Positions 26,758 to 35,624 are shown, numbered from the stretch's first letter. The stretch: DNA of 64,000 bases from PSLL01 sp964389705 (GCA_964389705.1 CAYMEO010000002.1:1-64000); one strand, 5' to 3'. Made by a program: numbers and translations. The notes: generated by a model from the letters alone, not told the origin.

Positions 26758-27147
26758 ATGGTACAACCGATATATAAGTATAAAGGTTCTCTGAAACACA
26801 AGGAGGCGAATTCACGCCTGAAATGGGTTCGAAGGCTTGCTTATCTACTTGGTAATTCTATTTGCATTCCGGTAATCGGATATAGAATTGGGATTGATCC
26901 AATCATAGGGCTTATACCCGGAGCAGGGAATACCCTTGGAACGATTCTCTCGTTGTATATTGTGCTCGAAGCGAGTAGAATAGGGGTTTCAAGAAAGACA
27001 CTACTACGTATGATTTATAATATTGGATTTGACACATTGATTGGAGCGGTGCCAATCCTTGGAGATATATTTGATGCTACTTGGAAGGCAAATTTAAAAA
27101 ACTTTGCTTTATTGGGCAAATACATTAATTCCTTGAAGTCTAATTAA
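26758..27147 (+). CDS. DUF4112-domain membrane-associated protein
   Basis: 129 residues with the DUF4112 pattern: a polar start, RRLAYLLGNSICIPVIGYRIGIDPIIGLIPGAGNTLGTILSLYIV (two hydrophobic stretches with a GLIPGAGN turn) and FDTLIGAVPILGDIFDATWKANLKN. The family is widespread but has no established function; the small hydrophobic repeats suggest membrane association. It lies between two Fe-S assembly-type genes on the same strand. No strong ribosome site is visible before the ATG. Confidence 0.8.
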   Translation: MVQPIYKYKGSLKHKEANSRLKWVRRLAYLLGNSICIPVIGYRIGIDPIIGLIPGAGNTLGTILSLYIVLEASRIGVSRKTLLRMIYNIGFDTLIGAVPILGDIFDATWKANLKNFALLGKYINSLKSN

Positions 27148-27280
27148 TATTAAATCCATAAATAGTTGTGCCATTGTGGGTGAAGAGTAGAGATGTTTGG
27201 TACCTGTATTAGGGTTTTTACCGGTTTAGGGAAATAGCTCAGTATGATCTGATGAGTACCAAAATTCAGGGAGGATTAAT

Positions 27281-28342
27281 ATGGAATTAAACCCCGAAGG
27301 GATCCGAAATATCCTCAAAAAGGTAAAATATCCGGGCTTCTCAAGAGATATAGTCTCATTTGGGATTGTAAAAGACATAGGTGTAGAGGGCTCAAAGGTC
27401 ACTGTTTCACTTCTTCTCCCTAAGCCTGATGAAAAGCTTGAGTTGGAGATAGGGGAATCTGTAAGAAAGACGCTTCTGGAGTCCCCCGGAGTTTCCGAGG
27501 TAGATGTTCGTATAGGAGTAAGAGAATTAAAAAGGGCACCCGGTCAGCTAGGGCAGTCAGAAGCCGCCCGGAGGATGCAAGGGCCGGGGATTAAATACTT
27601 CATAGCCGTTGCAAGTGGCAAAGGCGGGGTTGGAAAATCCACTGTGGCGGTGAATCTTGCCCTTGCAATCTCTAAAAAGAGAAAGAACGTGGGTCTCTTG
27701 GATGCAGATGTCTGGGGGCCAAGTATCCCCATTATGATGGGCCTAAATGAAAGACCAGTGGCGACACCTGAGAAAAAGATTATTCCTCTTGAGAAATATG
27801 GATTAAGGCTTATGTCTATAGGGTTTCTCATAGACGAGGATGATACCGTGATATGGAGAGGTCCTATGGTTCATGGGGCGGTAAAGCAGTTTGTAGAAGA
27901 TGTGGACTGGAGGGGAACTGATTATCTAGTAGTTGACCTTCCGCCGGGCACAGGGGATGCCCAGCTTTCCCTTATTCAAACTGTGCCCCTTAGTGGGGGC
28001 GTAATTGTCACAACCCCTCAGGATGTGGCTCTTATTGATGTAAGGCGTGGGGTGCAGATGTTTAGGAAATTAAACGTTCCGGTCTTAGGTGTGGTAGAAA
28101 ATATGAGCTACTTAGTTTGCCCCCATTGCGGAGGAGAGATAGATATATTTAGTAGAGGCGGTGGGAGGAGGATGTCTGATAAATTCAATGTGCCTTTTTT
28201 AGGTGAGATCCCAATTGACCCGGAGATCAGAAAGGGCGGAGATGAGGGAAATCCAATAGTCATATCCCATCCCGAAAGCCCCGCAGCAAAGGCGTTTATG
28301 GATGTAGCTGAGGGGGTTCTAAAAGCTATAGAAGCCACGTAA
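27281..28342 (+). CDS. mrp: Mrp/NBP35-family ATP-binding iron-sulfur cluster carrier
   Basis: 353 residues. The N-terminal MIP18 domain (about 5-90) is fused to a deviant-Walker P-loop ATPase. The P-loop is ASGKGGVGKSTVAVNLA, followed by LLDADVWGPSIPIMMG, VVDLPPGTGDAQLS and the cluster-binding CPHCGGE (CXXC). Mrp/ApbC proteins bind and transfer [4Fe-4S] clusters as dimers. With the MIP18 protein and ispG nearby it forms an Fe-S oriented neighbourhood. GGAGG lies 6 bases before the ATG. Confidence 0.94.
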   Translation: MELNPEGIRNILKKVKYPGFSRDIVSFGIVKDIGVEGSKVTVSLLLPKPDEKLELEIGESVRKTLLESPGVSEVDVRIGVRELKRAPGQLGQSEAARRMQGPGIKYFIAVASGKGGVGKSTVAVNLALAISKKRKNVGLLDADVWGPSIPIMMGLNERPVATPEKKIIPLEKYGLRLMSIGFLIDEDDTVIWRGPMVHGAVKQFVEDVDWRGTDYLVVDLPPGTGDAQLSLIQTVPLSGGVIVTTPQDVALIDVRRGVQMFRKLNVPVLGVVENMSYLVCPHCGGEIDIFSRGGGRRMSDKFNVPFLGEIPIDPEIRKGGDEGNPIVISHPESPAAKAFMDVAEGVLKAIEAT

Positions 28343-28483
28343 TCGGGGCTTTCATTATTATTGCGATAAACAAGATTCTGAAGCAATATCAAATGTAATT
28401 AGTGGATTGATTCGCTTTGTCACAAAGACAATTACGGGGATGAGATGGTAAGATTATATGCCTCCTCTTTTATAAAAATTGCC

Positions 28484-28511
28484 TTGACTCACTTCAGATG
28501 GTGATTATTTT
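28484..28511 (+). promoter_or_regulatory. Promoter of hsp20 copy 2 (shared element)
   Basis: TTGACT (28484-28489), a 16-base spacer and TATTTT (28506-28511). The 30 bases from 28484 match those from 16130 in 25 positions; the -35 boxes differ at one base and the -10 region is identical. Confidence 0.6.
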
Positions 28512-28554
28512 TTAGGGTAGAAGAAACAAAATAAAAAAGAGGAGGTAGATAGAA

Positions 28555-29013
28555 ATGGCTAGGGGATTGAGAATATTTGATCCCTGGAGAGACTTTGGTA
28601 CTCTTCAGGAAAGGATAAACAGAATTTTTGATGAGACAATGAGGGCGCTTTATCCACAAGAAGGTGAGGAGCTAGAAAGAGGAACCTGGATACCTGCTGT
28701 AGATATACATGAGACTGAGGATAATTATGTAGTAAAAGCGGATCTTCCCGGAATGAAGAAAGAGGATATTCAAATTGACCTAAAAGACAGCACCCTCACC
28801 ATAAGGGGAGAGAAGAAGTTCGAGGAGAAGGTATCAAAGGATAACTACATAAGAACCGAACGTGCATACGGAACATTCGTGCGTAGCTTTACACTCCCAA
28901 ACAATGTGGATGCGGAGAAGATCAAGGCATCTTATAAAGACGGTGTTCTTGAACTTACACTCCCAAAGAAGGAAGAGGCAAAACCGAAACAGATAAAAGT
29001 CGAGGTCAGTTAA
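28555..29013 (+). CDS. Small heat shock protein, Hsp20/alpha-crystallin family (copy 2)
   Basis: 152 residues with a short N-terminal arm (FDPWRDFGTLQERINRIFDE). The alpha-crystallin domain has WIPAVDIHETEDNYVVKADLPGMKKEDI, YGTFVRSFTLP and ASYKDGVLELTLPK, and the protein ends in a PKQIKVEVS tail. It is a clear paralogue of the gene at 16201, similar through the whole crystallin domain but with a different, non-basic N-terminus, which may give different client range or oligomer size. GAGGAGG precedes the ATG. It lies just upstream of the CbpA-type J-protein, consistent with a joint heat-shock response. Confidence 0.94.
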   Translation: MARGLRIFDPWRDFGTLQERINRIFDETMRALYPQEGEELERGTWIPAVDIHETEDNYVVKADLPGMKKEDIQIDLKDSTLTIRGEKKFEEKVSKDNYIRTERAYGTFVRSFTLPNNVDAEKIKASYKDGVLELTLPKKEEAKPKQIKVEVS

Positions 29014-29020
29014 AAAAGGG

Positions 29021-29042
29021 GGGCAGACCTCTGTGTCTGCCC
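29021..29042 (+). terminator. Hairpin after hsp20 copy 2
   Basis: GGGCAGAC (29021-29028) and GTCTGCCC (29035-29042) form a perfect 8-bp stem with a 6-base loop, 8 bases after the stop. No T run follows, but an A run precedes it. It could be a terminator or an mRNA-stabilising 3' structure. Confidence 0.45.
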
Positions 29043-29094
29043 TTGGCAAGGAGGCAATCCGCAGGGGGTTTTCATTACAGTAGTATATGACATC

Positions 29095-29123
29095 TTGACA
29101 TTACCGCAGTTACTAGATTAAGT
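29095..29123 (+). promoter_or_regulatory. Candidate promoter of the cbpA operon
   Basis: TTGACA (29095-29100), a 17-base spacer and TTAAGT (29118-29123), about 45 bases before the cbpA ATG. The -10 is weak. Confidence 0.4.
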
Positions 29124-29167
29124 TTTGAACTATTCTTATAAAGAGGAAGAGGCGGTTTTTTTAAGAT

Positions 29168-30106
29168 ATGGCATCAAAGCGGGATTATTATGAAGTCTTA
29201 GGCGTAAAGAGGGACGCTTCTAAAGAGGATATAAAAAAGGCTTACCGAAGGCTGGCTAGGCGCTACCATCCTGATTTAAACCCCGGAAATAAAGAGGCTG
29301 AAGAGAGGTTTAAAGAGATTCAGGAGGCCTATTCGGTTCTCTCTAATGATGAGAAAAGAAAGGCTTATGATACCTTTGGTACTGCTGAGCCTCAGCCAGG
29401 GGCTGGGGCAGGAAGAACGACGTGGAGATGGCAAGAGAGTTCGCCAGAGGGGTTTCAATTCAGTTTTGGGGACTTCGCAGGACTTGAAGATATCCTCAGT
29501 GATATATTTGGCACGGGAGAGGGAGCGAGAGGACGCGGGAGAGGTCGAGATATTGAATATCAAATAGAGATAGATTTCGAAACTGCCATCAAAGGTGGAA
29601 CAAGAGACATTACAATTAACAGAGATGTCGGCGGAAAACTCGTGACTGAAACTATATCTGTAAGAATTCCGCCAGGGGTTGATAATGGCTCTCGAATCAG
29701 GGTTCCTGGAAAAGGTGGAGAGGGACGAAGGGGTGGTAGTGCGGGAGATCTCTATCTTACAGTGAAGGTTAGGCCACACCCTATTTTTCAACGCGATCAG
29801 AACGACATTTATCTTGAACTTCCAATTACTGTCTATGAGGCCGCGCTTGGTGCCCGAATCAGTGTTCCCACTATTGATGGAACGGCTGTGGTAACGATCC
29901 CTCCTGGGGTACAGAGTGGGACAAAACTCAGGCTTCGCGGGAAAGGAGTGCCTCATCTAAGAGATGGGGAGCGGGGGGATCAGTATGTTGTGGTGAAGAT
30001 TGTTCTACCTGAGCAGATGAGCGAAAATGCCAAAAAAAAGTTTGAGGATTTGGCAAGAACAATTCCCTACAATCCAAGGGTGTATCTTGAGAAGTATCTG
30101 AGATGA
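29168..30106 (+). CDS. cbpA: CbpA/DnaJ-type co-chaperone lacking the zinc finger
   Basis: 312 residues. The J-domain (about 5-70) has the HPD motif (34-36) that stimulates DnaK, followed by a Gly-rich linker. There is no CXXCXGXG zinc-finger region. Two C-terminal substrate-binding domains follow (IEIDFETAIKGGTRDITI; VPTIDGTAVVTIPPGVQSGTKLRLRGKGVP). This is the class II (CbpA) layout. The next gene, a CbpM-type MerR-like protein, overlaps its stop by four bases (ATGA), the usual cbpA-cbpM pair. Confidence 0.93.
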   Translation: MASKRDYYEVLGVKRDASKEDIKKAYRRLARRYHPDLNPGNKEAEERFKEIQEAYSVLSNDEKRKAYDTFGTAEPQPGAGAGRTTWRWQESSPEGFQFSFGDFAGLEDILSDIFGTGEGARGRGRGRDIEYQIEIDFETAIKGGTRDITINRDVGGKLVTETISVRIPPGVDNGSRIRVPGKGGEGRRGGSAGDLYLTVKVRPHPIFQRDQNDIYLELPITVYEAALGARISVPTIDGTAVVTIPPGVQSGTKLRLRGKGVPHLRDGERGDQYVVVKIVLPEQMSENAKKKFEDLARTIPYNPRVYLEKYLR

Positions 30107-30405
30107 AACGATATTCTTTAAAAGCTTTAGTAGAGATCCTTGAGGTTACACCGAGCTTTGTAAAAAGGCTTGAGGAGGCGGAGATTATTCTGCCTACAGT
30201 AGAGGGGGATGAAACCTTCTACACTGAGCGCGATGTAAGAAAACTTCTTCTGGCTAAAGACCTGAAGGAAATGGGGGTTAATCTCGCAGGAATTGAGGTA
30301 ATACTTGATATGAGTGATCGCATGTTAACAATAAGAAAAGAGGCTAATGAGACTTTACATAGGCTTCTTAAATACATAAGCGAGAATATAAGCCCAAGGG
30401 GATAA
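30103..30405 (+). CDS. cbpM: CbpM/MerR-like chaperone modulator
   Basis: 100 residues: a winged-helix MerR-type N-terminus (YSLKALVEILEVTPSFVKRLEEAEII, then FYTERDVRKLLLAKDLKEMGVNLAGIEVILDM) and a short helical tail. CbpM binds the J-domain of CbpA and blocks its action on DnaK. The start overlaps the cbpA stop, so translation is coupled. A DNA-binding HspR-type repressor is an alternative, because HspR also sits next to J-protein genes; no HAIR operator is visible at the heat-shock promoters here, which favours CbpM. Confidence 0.8.
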   Translation: MKRYSLKALVEILEVTPSFVKRLEEAEIILPTVEGDETFYTERDVRKLLLAKDLKEMGVNLAGIEVILDMSDRMLTIRKEANETLHRLLKYISENISPRG

Positions 30406-30420
30406 AAAGGAGAGAGACAA

Positions 30421-30714
30421 ATGGCTGAAGAGAAAAAAACCGGTCAGAGTGAAGGCTTTAAAATGGATTTTTCTACATTTGTGCTTTCTCTAAACGCCTC
30501 TGCCTTGATTCATTTGGGTGAGATTCCCGATCCTGCGTCCAAAGAGAGAACAGTGAGTTTACCCGCGGCAAAACACACAATCGAAATTCTAGAAATAATT
30601 AAGGAGAAAACAAAGGGAAACCTAGACGGTGATGAGGAGAAGCTCCTTGACGATGTACTTTTTAACCTGAGGATGAAGTATATTAAGGGTCTTCAGCCTG
30701 AGAAGAAGGGTTGA
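30421..30714 (+). CDS. DUF1844 protein
   Basis: 97 residues with the DUF1844 pattern DFSTFVLSLNASALIHLGEIPDP, the helix AKHTIEILEIIKEKTKGNL and the final EKLLDDVLFNLRMKYI. The function is unknown; the family is common in Gram-negative bacteria as a short cytoplasmic helical protein. It starts 15 bases after cbpM with an AAGGAGAGAG ribosome site and is probably the last gene of the cbpA operon. Confidence 0.85.
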   Translation: MAEEKKTGQSEGFKMDFSTFVLSLNASALIHLGEIPDPASKERTVSLPAAKHTIEILEIIKEKTKGNLDGDEEKLLDDVLFNLRMKYIKGLQPEKKG

Positions 30715-30761
30715 TTAGACATAAGCACTGGTAAAGTGTATTGTTCGAGTTCTCATGAGAC

Positions 30762-31499
30762 TTACTCTTGATTATTTAGTTTTACTGAGGCAGTTTCATC
30801 AAAAAAGCGGTATGTATTTATAACCAGCGCCTCTGTCTGGTCTTTTCCAATTAGTTCTTCTAAAACTTTTAAACCATCCGTTATGATAGGCGGTCTTTTT
30901 TCAATAGAATGCGCATCGGAGGCTATAGCATCAATTATTCCATCCTTTGCAAATTGAATAGCGCATCGCTTGGCCTTTTCCCCAAAGCTTCCGCAAAGGC
31001 TTCCTGATGTAACCTGTACAAGGGCTCCGGCGCTGGTTAGTTCTAAAATCTTTTTTGGGTTCTTCTGAATCTCTTGGTTTCTCTCTGGATGGGCTAAGAT
31101 CGGGTGTATTCCCATGACCTTGAGATTAAAAATAATCTCCTCAATTCCGTGGGGTATAGAAACAAAAGGGGTTTCAACCAGAAGGTAACGGCTTCCTCCC
31201 AGTGTTAGAACCTCGCCTGATGATACAAGCTTAGGCAGATTCTCTGAAATCCCAACCTCCATACCGGGCAGGACATTAAGGGGTATTTCATTCTCCCTCA
31301 GTTTCTTATTTAACTCATCTACCTTCTTTTTGATTGTGTTGGGATTTGGCTCCCACTTTGTTCCCTGAATCCAGTGAGGGGTTACAATAGCCATCCGTAT
31401 TCCATCTTGCGAAGCTATCCTTGCCATATCCAGAGTCTCTTCCCATGAACTCGGCCCGTCATCTACATTTGGAAGCAGATGACAGTGAATATCTATCAT
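30762..31499 (-). CDS. PHP-family tyrosine-protein phosphatase (CpsB/YwqE-like)
   Basis: 245 residues with the CpsB/CapC/YwqE metal-binding PHP motifs: MIDIHCHLLPNVDDGP at the very start, AIVTPHW, ILAHPERN and IASDAHSI near the end. These Mn-dependent phosphatases dephosphorylate tyrosine kinases that control capsule and exopolysaccharide export. No capsule genes are adjacent, but the divergent neighbour is hldE (LPS heptose), so an envelope-polysaccharide role is plausible. Confidence 0.88.
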   Translation of the reverse strand: MIDIHCHLLPNVDDGPSSWEETLDMARIASQDGIRMAIVTPHWIQGTKWEPNPNTIKKKVDELNKKLRENEIPLNVLPGMEVGISENLPKLVSSGEVLTLGGSRYLLVETPFVSIPHGIEEIIFNLKVMGIHPILAHPERNQEIQKNPKKILELTSAGALVQVTSGSLCGSFGEKAKRCAIQFAKDGIIDAIASDAHSIEKRPPIITDGLKVLEELIGKDQTEALVINTYRFFDETASVKLNNQE

Positions 31500-31540
31500 T
31501 CCAGTATCCTCCCATTTGAAAAACCATAAATCTACTGTGA

Positions 31541-31569
31541 TTTACACATTTTCACAACTCTATTATAAT
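31541..31569 (+). promoter_or_regulatory. hldE promoter
   Basis: TTTACA (31541-31546), a 17-base spacer and a perfect TATAAT (31564-31569), about 65 bases before the hldE start. This is the best sigma-70 match in the window. Confidence 0.6.
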
Positions 31570-31634
31570 TATGTGATAAAAAATGATTTTCACCAATATT
31601 TTATGAGAAAAGGTTTTCTTAACCCTGAAGGGGA

Positions 31635-33101
31635 ATGCCTATATTATCTATTATCAAGCGTTTTGGGGAACTGAGGGTTCTTGTTATAGGGGATATTATG
31701 CTAGATCGGTATGCCTGGGGGAGGGTTATGAAAATATCCCCTGAAGCCCCTGTACCAGTTCTCAAGGTCTTGAGCGAAAATCTCTTGCCAGGCGGCGCAG
31801 CAAACGTGGGTTCAAATCTGAGAAGCTTGGGGGCATCTGTTGAAATCTGTGGGGTCATTGGCAGGGATTATGAAGGGGAAAGATTGTTAGGGCTTCTCGA
31901 ACAGATCGGAATAAATTCAAAAAATATAATTCTCGACTCTCAAAGGCCCACAACCACAAAAACCAGGCTTATTGCCGGGGCTCAGCAGATTGCCAGAATG
32001 GATAGAGAAGAAACAAAACCGATTTCAGACGAGTTGAAAAGTCGGCTTATGAAGGTGGTTACGAAATCAATTGAAGAGTGCCCACCTCATGGAATAATAA
32101 TCTCTGATTATGCCAAGGGCGTAATCAGAGAGGACTTATCGGGTGAAATCATCTATTTGGCAAAAAATAGAGGAATCTTTGTGGCAGTAGATCCGAAGGG
32201 GAGGAATTTTGCTAAATATAGTGGAGCAAATGTGATTACACCTAACCAGAAAGAGGCCGAAGAGGTATGTGGGTTCTCAATCGAAGATGAGACGACCCTT
32301 AGAAGGGCAATTGAGATTTTAATGAAAGAGACTAATGCGGATTGCGTTCTAATTACGCGGGGAAAACACGGAATCAGCTTTTGTACTAAAGGGGACGAGG
32401 TGAAAACGATTCCATCAGATGCAAGGGAGGTCTTTGATGTTACAGGGGCGGGCGATACTGTAGTAAGCGTATTCACGCTCTCTTATCTTTCATCAAAGTC
32501 ATGGGATGATTCAGTGAGGATTGCAAATCTGGCAGCCGGAATTGTAGTCGGTCGGGTTGGGACGGCAACGGTTACTCAGTCGGATTTGATTGATCATATT
32601 GAGAACAGTAGGTATTTAATTAGGGGGAAAATACTCTCAAGGGAGACACTTCTGGCAACCGTTTCTCAACTGAAGGCGAAGGGGAAGAGAATCGTCTTTA
32701 CAAATGGCTGTTTTGATCTTTTTCATATAGGGCACTTGAAGCTCCTTAAGGAGGCAAGGGGGTTGGGGGACAGGCTTGTTGTAGCTATCAACAGTGATAG
32801 CTCTGTAAGAAGGTTAAAAGGGGAGGGTAGGCCGCTTATATCGGAAAATGATAGAGCGCACATCATCGCCGCACTCGATTGTGTGGATTATGTCTCTTTG
32901 TTTTCGGAGGACACTCCGATTGAGTTGATTAAGATGTTAAAGCCCGATGTTCTTGTAAAAGGGGGTGATTATACCCCCGACACAGTTGTTGGAAGGGATT
33001 TTGTAGAGAGCTATGGTGGTAGGGTCTGTATAATTCCTCTTGTCGAGGGCATATCAACATCGGTTTTGTTGGGTAGAATAAAAAACGAATTTGAAAATTA
33101 G
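31635..33101 (+). CDS. hldE: Bifunctional heptose-7-phosphate kinase / heptose-1-phosphate adenylyltransferase
   Basis: 488 residues, full length for HldE. The N-terminal PfkB-type kinase (about 1-325) has VLVIGDIMLDRYAWG, LPGGAANVGSNL and FDVTGAGDTVVSVF. The C-terminal cytidylyltransferase-like domain (about 345-488) has FTNGCFDLFHIGHLKLL and VLVKGGDYTPDTVVG. The enzyme makes ADP-D-glycero-beta-D-manno-heptose for the LPS inner core, which marks the host as Gram-negative with heptose-containing LPS. It converges with the TPR lipoprotein gene, overlapping by four bases. The ribosome site is poor (AGGGG very close to the ATG). Confidence 0.95.
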   Translation: MPILSIIKRFGELRVLVIGDIMLDRYAWGRVMKISPEAPVPVLKVLSENLLPGGAANVGSNLRSLGASVEICGVIGRDYEGERLLGLLEQIGINSKNIILDSQRPTTTKTRLIAGAQQIARMDREETKPISDELKSRLMKVVTKSIEECPPHGIIISDYAKGVIREDLSGEIIYLAKNRGIFVAVDPKGRNFAKYSGANVITPNQKEAEEVCGFSIEDETTLRRAIEILMKETNADCVLITRGKHGISFCTKGDEVKTIPSDAREVFDVTGAGDTVVSVFTLSYLSSKSWDDSVRIANLAAGIVVGRVGTATVTQSDLIDHIENSRYLIRGKILSRETLLATVSQLKAKGKRIVFTNGCFDLFHIGHLKLLKEARGLGDRLVVAINSDSSVRRLKGEGRPLISENDRAHIIAALDCVDYVSLFSEDTPIELIKMLKPDVLVKGGDYTPDTVVGRDFVESYGGRVCIIPLVEGISTSVLLGRIKNEFEN

Positions 33102-33862
33102 AGTTTTTCTCTTCTTTTGCAAAGAGACGTTAAGTAACCCTTTGCATTTACTCCCAGAGCACTTTCAGGAGAGATTTCGGCCACCCTTTTAAATGAGGCG
33201 CAGGCATCTTCTACTTTTCCTATTTTTAGGTAGGCAAGCCCCAGATTATAATGGGCCTCGTCATAGAGATCGTAGCCATCTACGGCCTTTTTAAATTCTT
33301 CTATCGCCTCTTCCTCTTTTCCGGTTGACATATAGAGTATCCCAAGCTCATTGTGTGTATAGACAAGGGCAGGATTTATTTCAAGCGATTTTTGATAGCA
33401 TTCCCTTGCCTTATCAATATTTCCTTTTCTGAAATATGCTACTCCCAGGCTTGTAAAGGCTTTATCCCTTGATCTATAAACCAGGTCTGATGCTGCCTTA
33501 GTGCATTGCTCAATAGCATTATCCAATTCATCCAGGGTGAGATATAAACCGCACAGATTATATCTCGCTTCAGAATAATCCGATTTGAGGTTTATTGCCT
33601 TCTTATATGACTTCTCAGCTTCTTTGTATGCCTTCAGTCCAAAATATATGAGTCCCTCGATGTTGTATACCTCGGGATCGCTGCCATCAATTTTCTCTGC
33701 CTGTTTGATGTCTATAAGTGCCTGTTGGAAATTCCCTCTAAGAAGCGATGCCGTAGCGAGGCCTTTTTGATCGTTTAAGGTCTTTTCTTTACCGCTTTCC
33801 GCATTCTTTCCACCACAGGAAAATAGTAAGAAGACTGTTAAGGATAGGATATATACCCTCAT
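33098..33862 (-). CDS. TPR-repeat lipoprotein (PilF/PilW-like)
   Basis: 254 residues. A short signal sequence ends in the lipobox LLFSC (Cys about 16). It is followed by about six tetratricopeptide repeats, for example DPEVYNIEGLIYFGLKAYKEAE, KAFTSLGVAYFRKGNIDKAREC and YDEAHYNLGLAYLKIGKVEDAC. PilF/PilW pilotins have this size and layout and help assemble the type IV pilus secretin; general periplasmic TPR scaffolds look the same, and no pilus gene is adjacent. It lies 2 bases from the pfkB gene on the same strand. Confidence 0.82.
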   Translation of the reverse strand: MRVYILSLTVFLLFSCGGKNAESGKEKTLNDQKGLATASLLRGNFQQALIDIKQAEKIDGSDPEVYNIEGLIYFGLKAYKEAEKSYKKAINLKSDYSEARYNLCGLYLTLDELDNAIEQCTKAASDLVYRSRDKAFTSLGVAYFRKGNIDKARECYQKSLEINPALVYTHNELGILYMSTGKEEEAIEEFKKAVDGYDLYDEAHYNLGLAYLKIGKVEDACASFKRVAEISPESALGVNAKGYLTSLCKRREKL

Positions 33863-33864
33863 GT

Positions 33865-34764
33865 TTAGTCCAGATTGGAGAGCTTGAGGAATGCCAAAAA
33901 TCTTGTCTCTATTTCTTCCTTACATAGGTTGATCAGTTTATTTACGCTGAAGTCCTCAACTGTAAAAGATGCAACAACACTTCCATAAACAACGGCCCTT
34001 TTGAATCCGGAACTGGGGGAATCATCGCTTGAAATGTATCCCATAAACCCACCTGCAAATGTATCACCGGCTCCGGTTGGATCAACTACCTCTTCGAGAG
34101 GATAACTGGGTGCCCAGAATATACCCTCTTTTGAAAACATCAGAGCACCGTATTCACCTCTTTTTACAATAAGAACCTGGGGTCCCATGTTGATTATGGT
34201 TCTAGCGGCTTTCATAATTCCCGGTTCCTGTGCCAACTCCCTTGCCTCTGAGTCGTTAATCATAAGTATGTTTACGTGACTTAAAACCTCTCTTAGTTCC
34301 TTTGGCTTTTTCTCTATCCAGTAATTCATCGTATCGCATGCAACGAGCTTTGGTTTTTTTACCTGCTTTAACACATGCATCTGTAGCTCAGGATTGATAT
34401 TTGCAAGAAAAACATAATCGGCTTCGCTGTAGTCCTCAGGTATTACAGGATCAAAATTCTCAAAAACATTAAGATACGTTCCTATGGTCTCGGGGTCTCT
34501 GAGGTCATATCCGTACCTTCCATGCCATCTGAAGGTCTTCCCCGATGCCCTTTGTATTCCTTTTATCTCTATCCCTTTGGATTCAAAAAGTTGAATATAT
34601 TTATCTGGGAAGTCTTCGCCTATTACGGCTACGATTTTTACATCCGTAAACAGGCTCGCGGCAAGCGAAAAGTATGATGCTGAGCCACCGAGAACCTCTT
34701 TGACCTCTCCGAATGGGGTCTCAACTGTATCAAGTGCTATGGAGCCCACAACTAATACGCTCAT
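33865..34764 (-). CDS. PfkB-family sugar/nucleoside kinase linked to mtnP
   Basis: 299 residues in the ribokinase fold: VLVVGSIALDTVETPFG, the GGSASYFSLAA glycine motif and the catalytic DPTGAGDTFAGGF. The start overlaps the mtnP stop by four bases, so the two are cotranslated. As MtnP directly yields methylthioribose-1-phosphate, an MTR kinase would be redundant; the kinase may act on adenine-side or 5-deoxyribose products. The substrate is undetermined. Confidence 0.85.
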   Translation of the reverse strand: MSVLVVGSIALDTVETPFGEVKEVLGGSASYFSLAASLFTDVKIVAVIGEDFPDKYIQLFESKGIEIKGIQRASGKTFRWHGRYGYDLRDPETIGTYLNVFENFDPVIPEDYSEADYVFLANINPELQMHVLKQVKKPKLVACDTMNYWIEKKPKELREVLSHVNILMINDSEARELAQEPGIMKAARTIINMGPQVLIVKRGEYGALMFSKEGIFWAPSYPLEEVVDPTGAGDTFAGGFMGYISSDDSPSSGFKRAVVYGSVVASFTVEDFSVNKLINLCKEEIETRFLAFLKLSNLD

Positions 34765-35624
34765 TTGATATACCTCTTAACTAGGATATTGAGCCTCCTT
34801 TTTGCTTCTTCCGATATGGCATCCTTTGTCGTAATGATTGCATCTCGAAGTGCATTTGAACAGATACATTCCCTTTTTTCAGAGATCATAGGAACAGCTT
34901 CTTTTATAATACGTCTTGCAAGTTCTACATTTTTTGTGAGCGTCTCAATTACCTTATCAACCGTAACATCTGCGTACCCTTCATGCCAGCAGTCATAATC
35001 TGTTGAAAGTGCAAGGGTCGCATAGCAAATCTCAGCCTCGCGTGCGAGTTTCGCCTCAGGCATATTCGTCATTCCTATTACATCCACTCCCCACTTTCTA
35101 TATATGTTGCTCTCTGCTCTTGATGAAAACTGCGGTCCCTCAATACAGATATACGTTCCACCCTTATGTGTTATAGCTCCCGATTTTCGAGAGGCTTCAT
35201 AAAGAACATCAGATAGTACAGGACACACAGGCTCTGCCATTGAAACGTGTGCTACAATGCCTTCTCCAAAAAATGTTGAAGCCCTCTTCCTTGTATGGTC
35301 GAAGAACTGGGACGGGATAACTATGTGGCCGGGAGCAATTTCCTGCTTCATGCTCCCCACAGCGCTTACAGAAATTATCCACTGGACTCCCAGTTTTTTC
35401 ATCCCATATATGTTTGCCCGGAAATTTATTTCTGAGGGCATAATCCTATGGCCCCGTCCATGTCTTGGAAGAAAAACCATTCTGGTGTTACCCAGGCTTC
35501 CTACCAGGAAATCATCTGAAGGATGTCCCCATGGGGTTTCTACATGCACGAAGCGAACGTCCGTTAGCTCTTGTATCTCATATAGTCCGCTTCCGCCTAT
35601 TACTCCAACTGTTTTCATATCCAT
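34761..35624 (-). CDS. mtnP: S-methyl-5'-thioadenosine phosphorylase
   Basis: 287 residues of the MTAP/PNP family: GVIGGSGLYEI, PRHGRGHRIMPSEINFRANI, SAVGSMKQEI, YICIEGPQFSSRAESNIYRKWG, IGMTNMPEAKLAREAE, and the specificity region STDYDCWHEG. It splits methylthioadenosine into adenine and methylthioribose-1-phosphate, the substrate of MtnA (14103-15140). SpeD (49333-49716) starts the polyamine route that generates methylthioadenosine, so three parts of this cycle lie in the window. Confidence 0.93.
   Translation of the reverse strand: MDMKTVGVIGGSGLYEIQELTDVRFVHVETPWGHPSDDFLVGSLGNTRMVFLPRHGRGHRIMPSEINFRANIYGMKKLGVQWIISVSAVGSMKQEIAPGHIVIPSQFFDHTRKRASTFFGEGIVAHVSMAEPVCPVLSDVLYEASRKSGAITHKGGTYICIEGPQFSSRAESNIYRKWGVDVIGMTNMPEAKLAREAEICYATLALSTDYDCWHEGYADVTVDKVIETLTKNVELARRIIKEAVPMISEKRECICSNALRDAIITTKDAISEEAKRRLNILVKRYIK

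Noticed and set aside
31619..31858. Minus-strand frame over the hldE start
   Set aside because: It lies wholly opposite conserved hldE kinase motifs and has no ribosome site.
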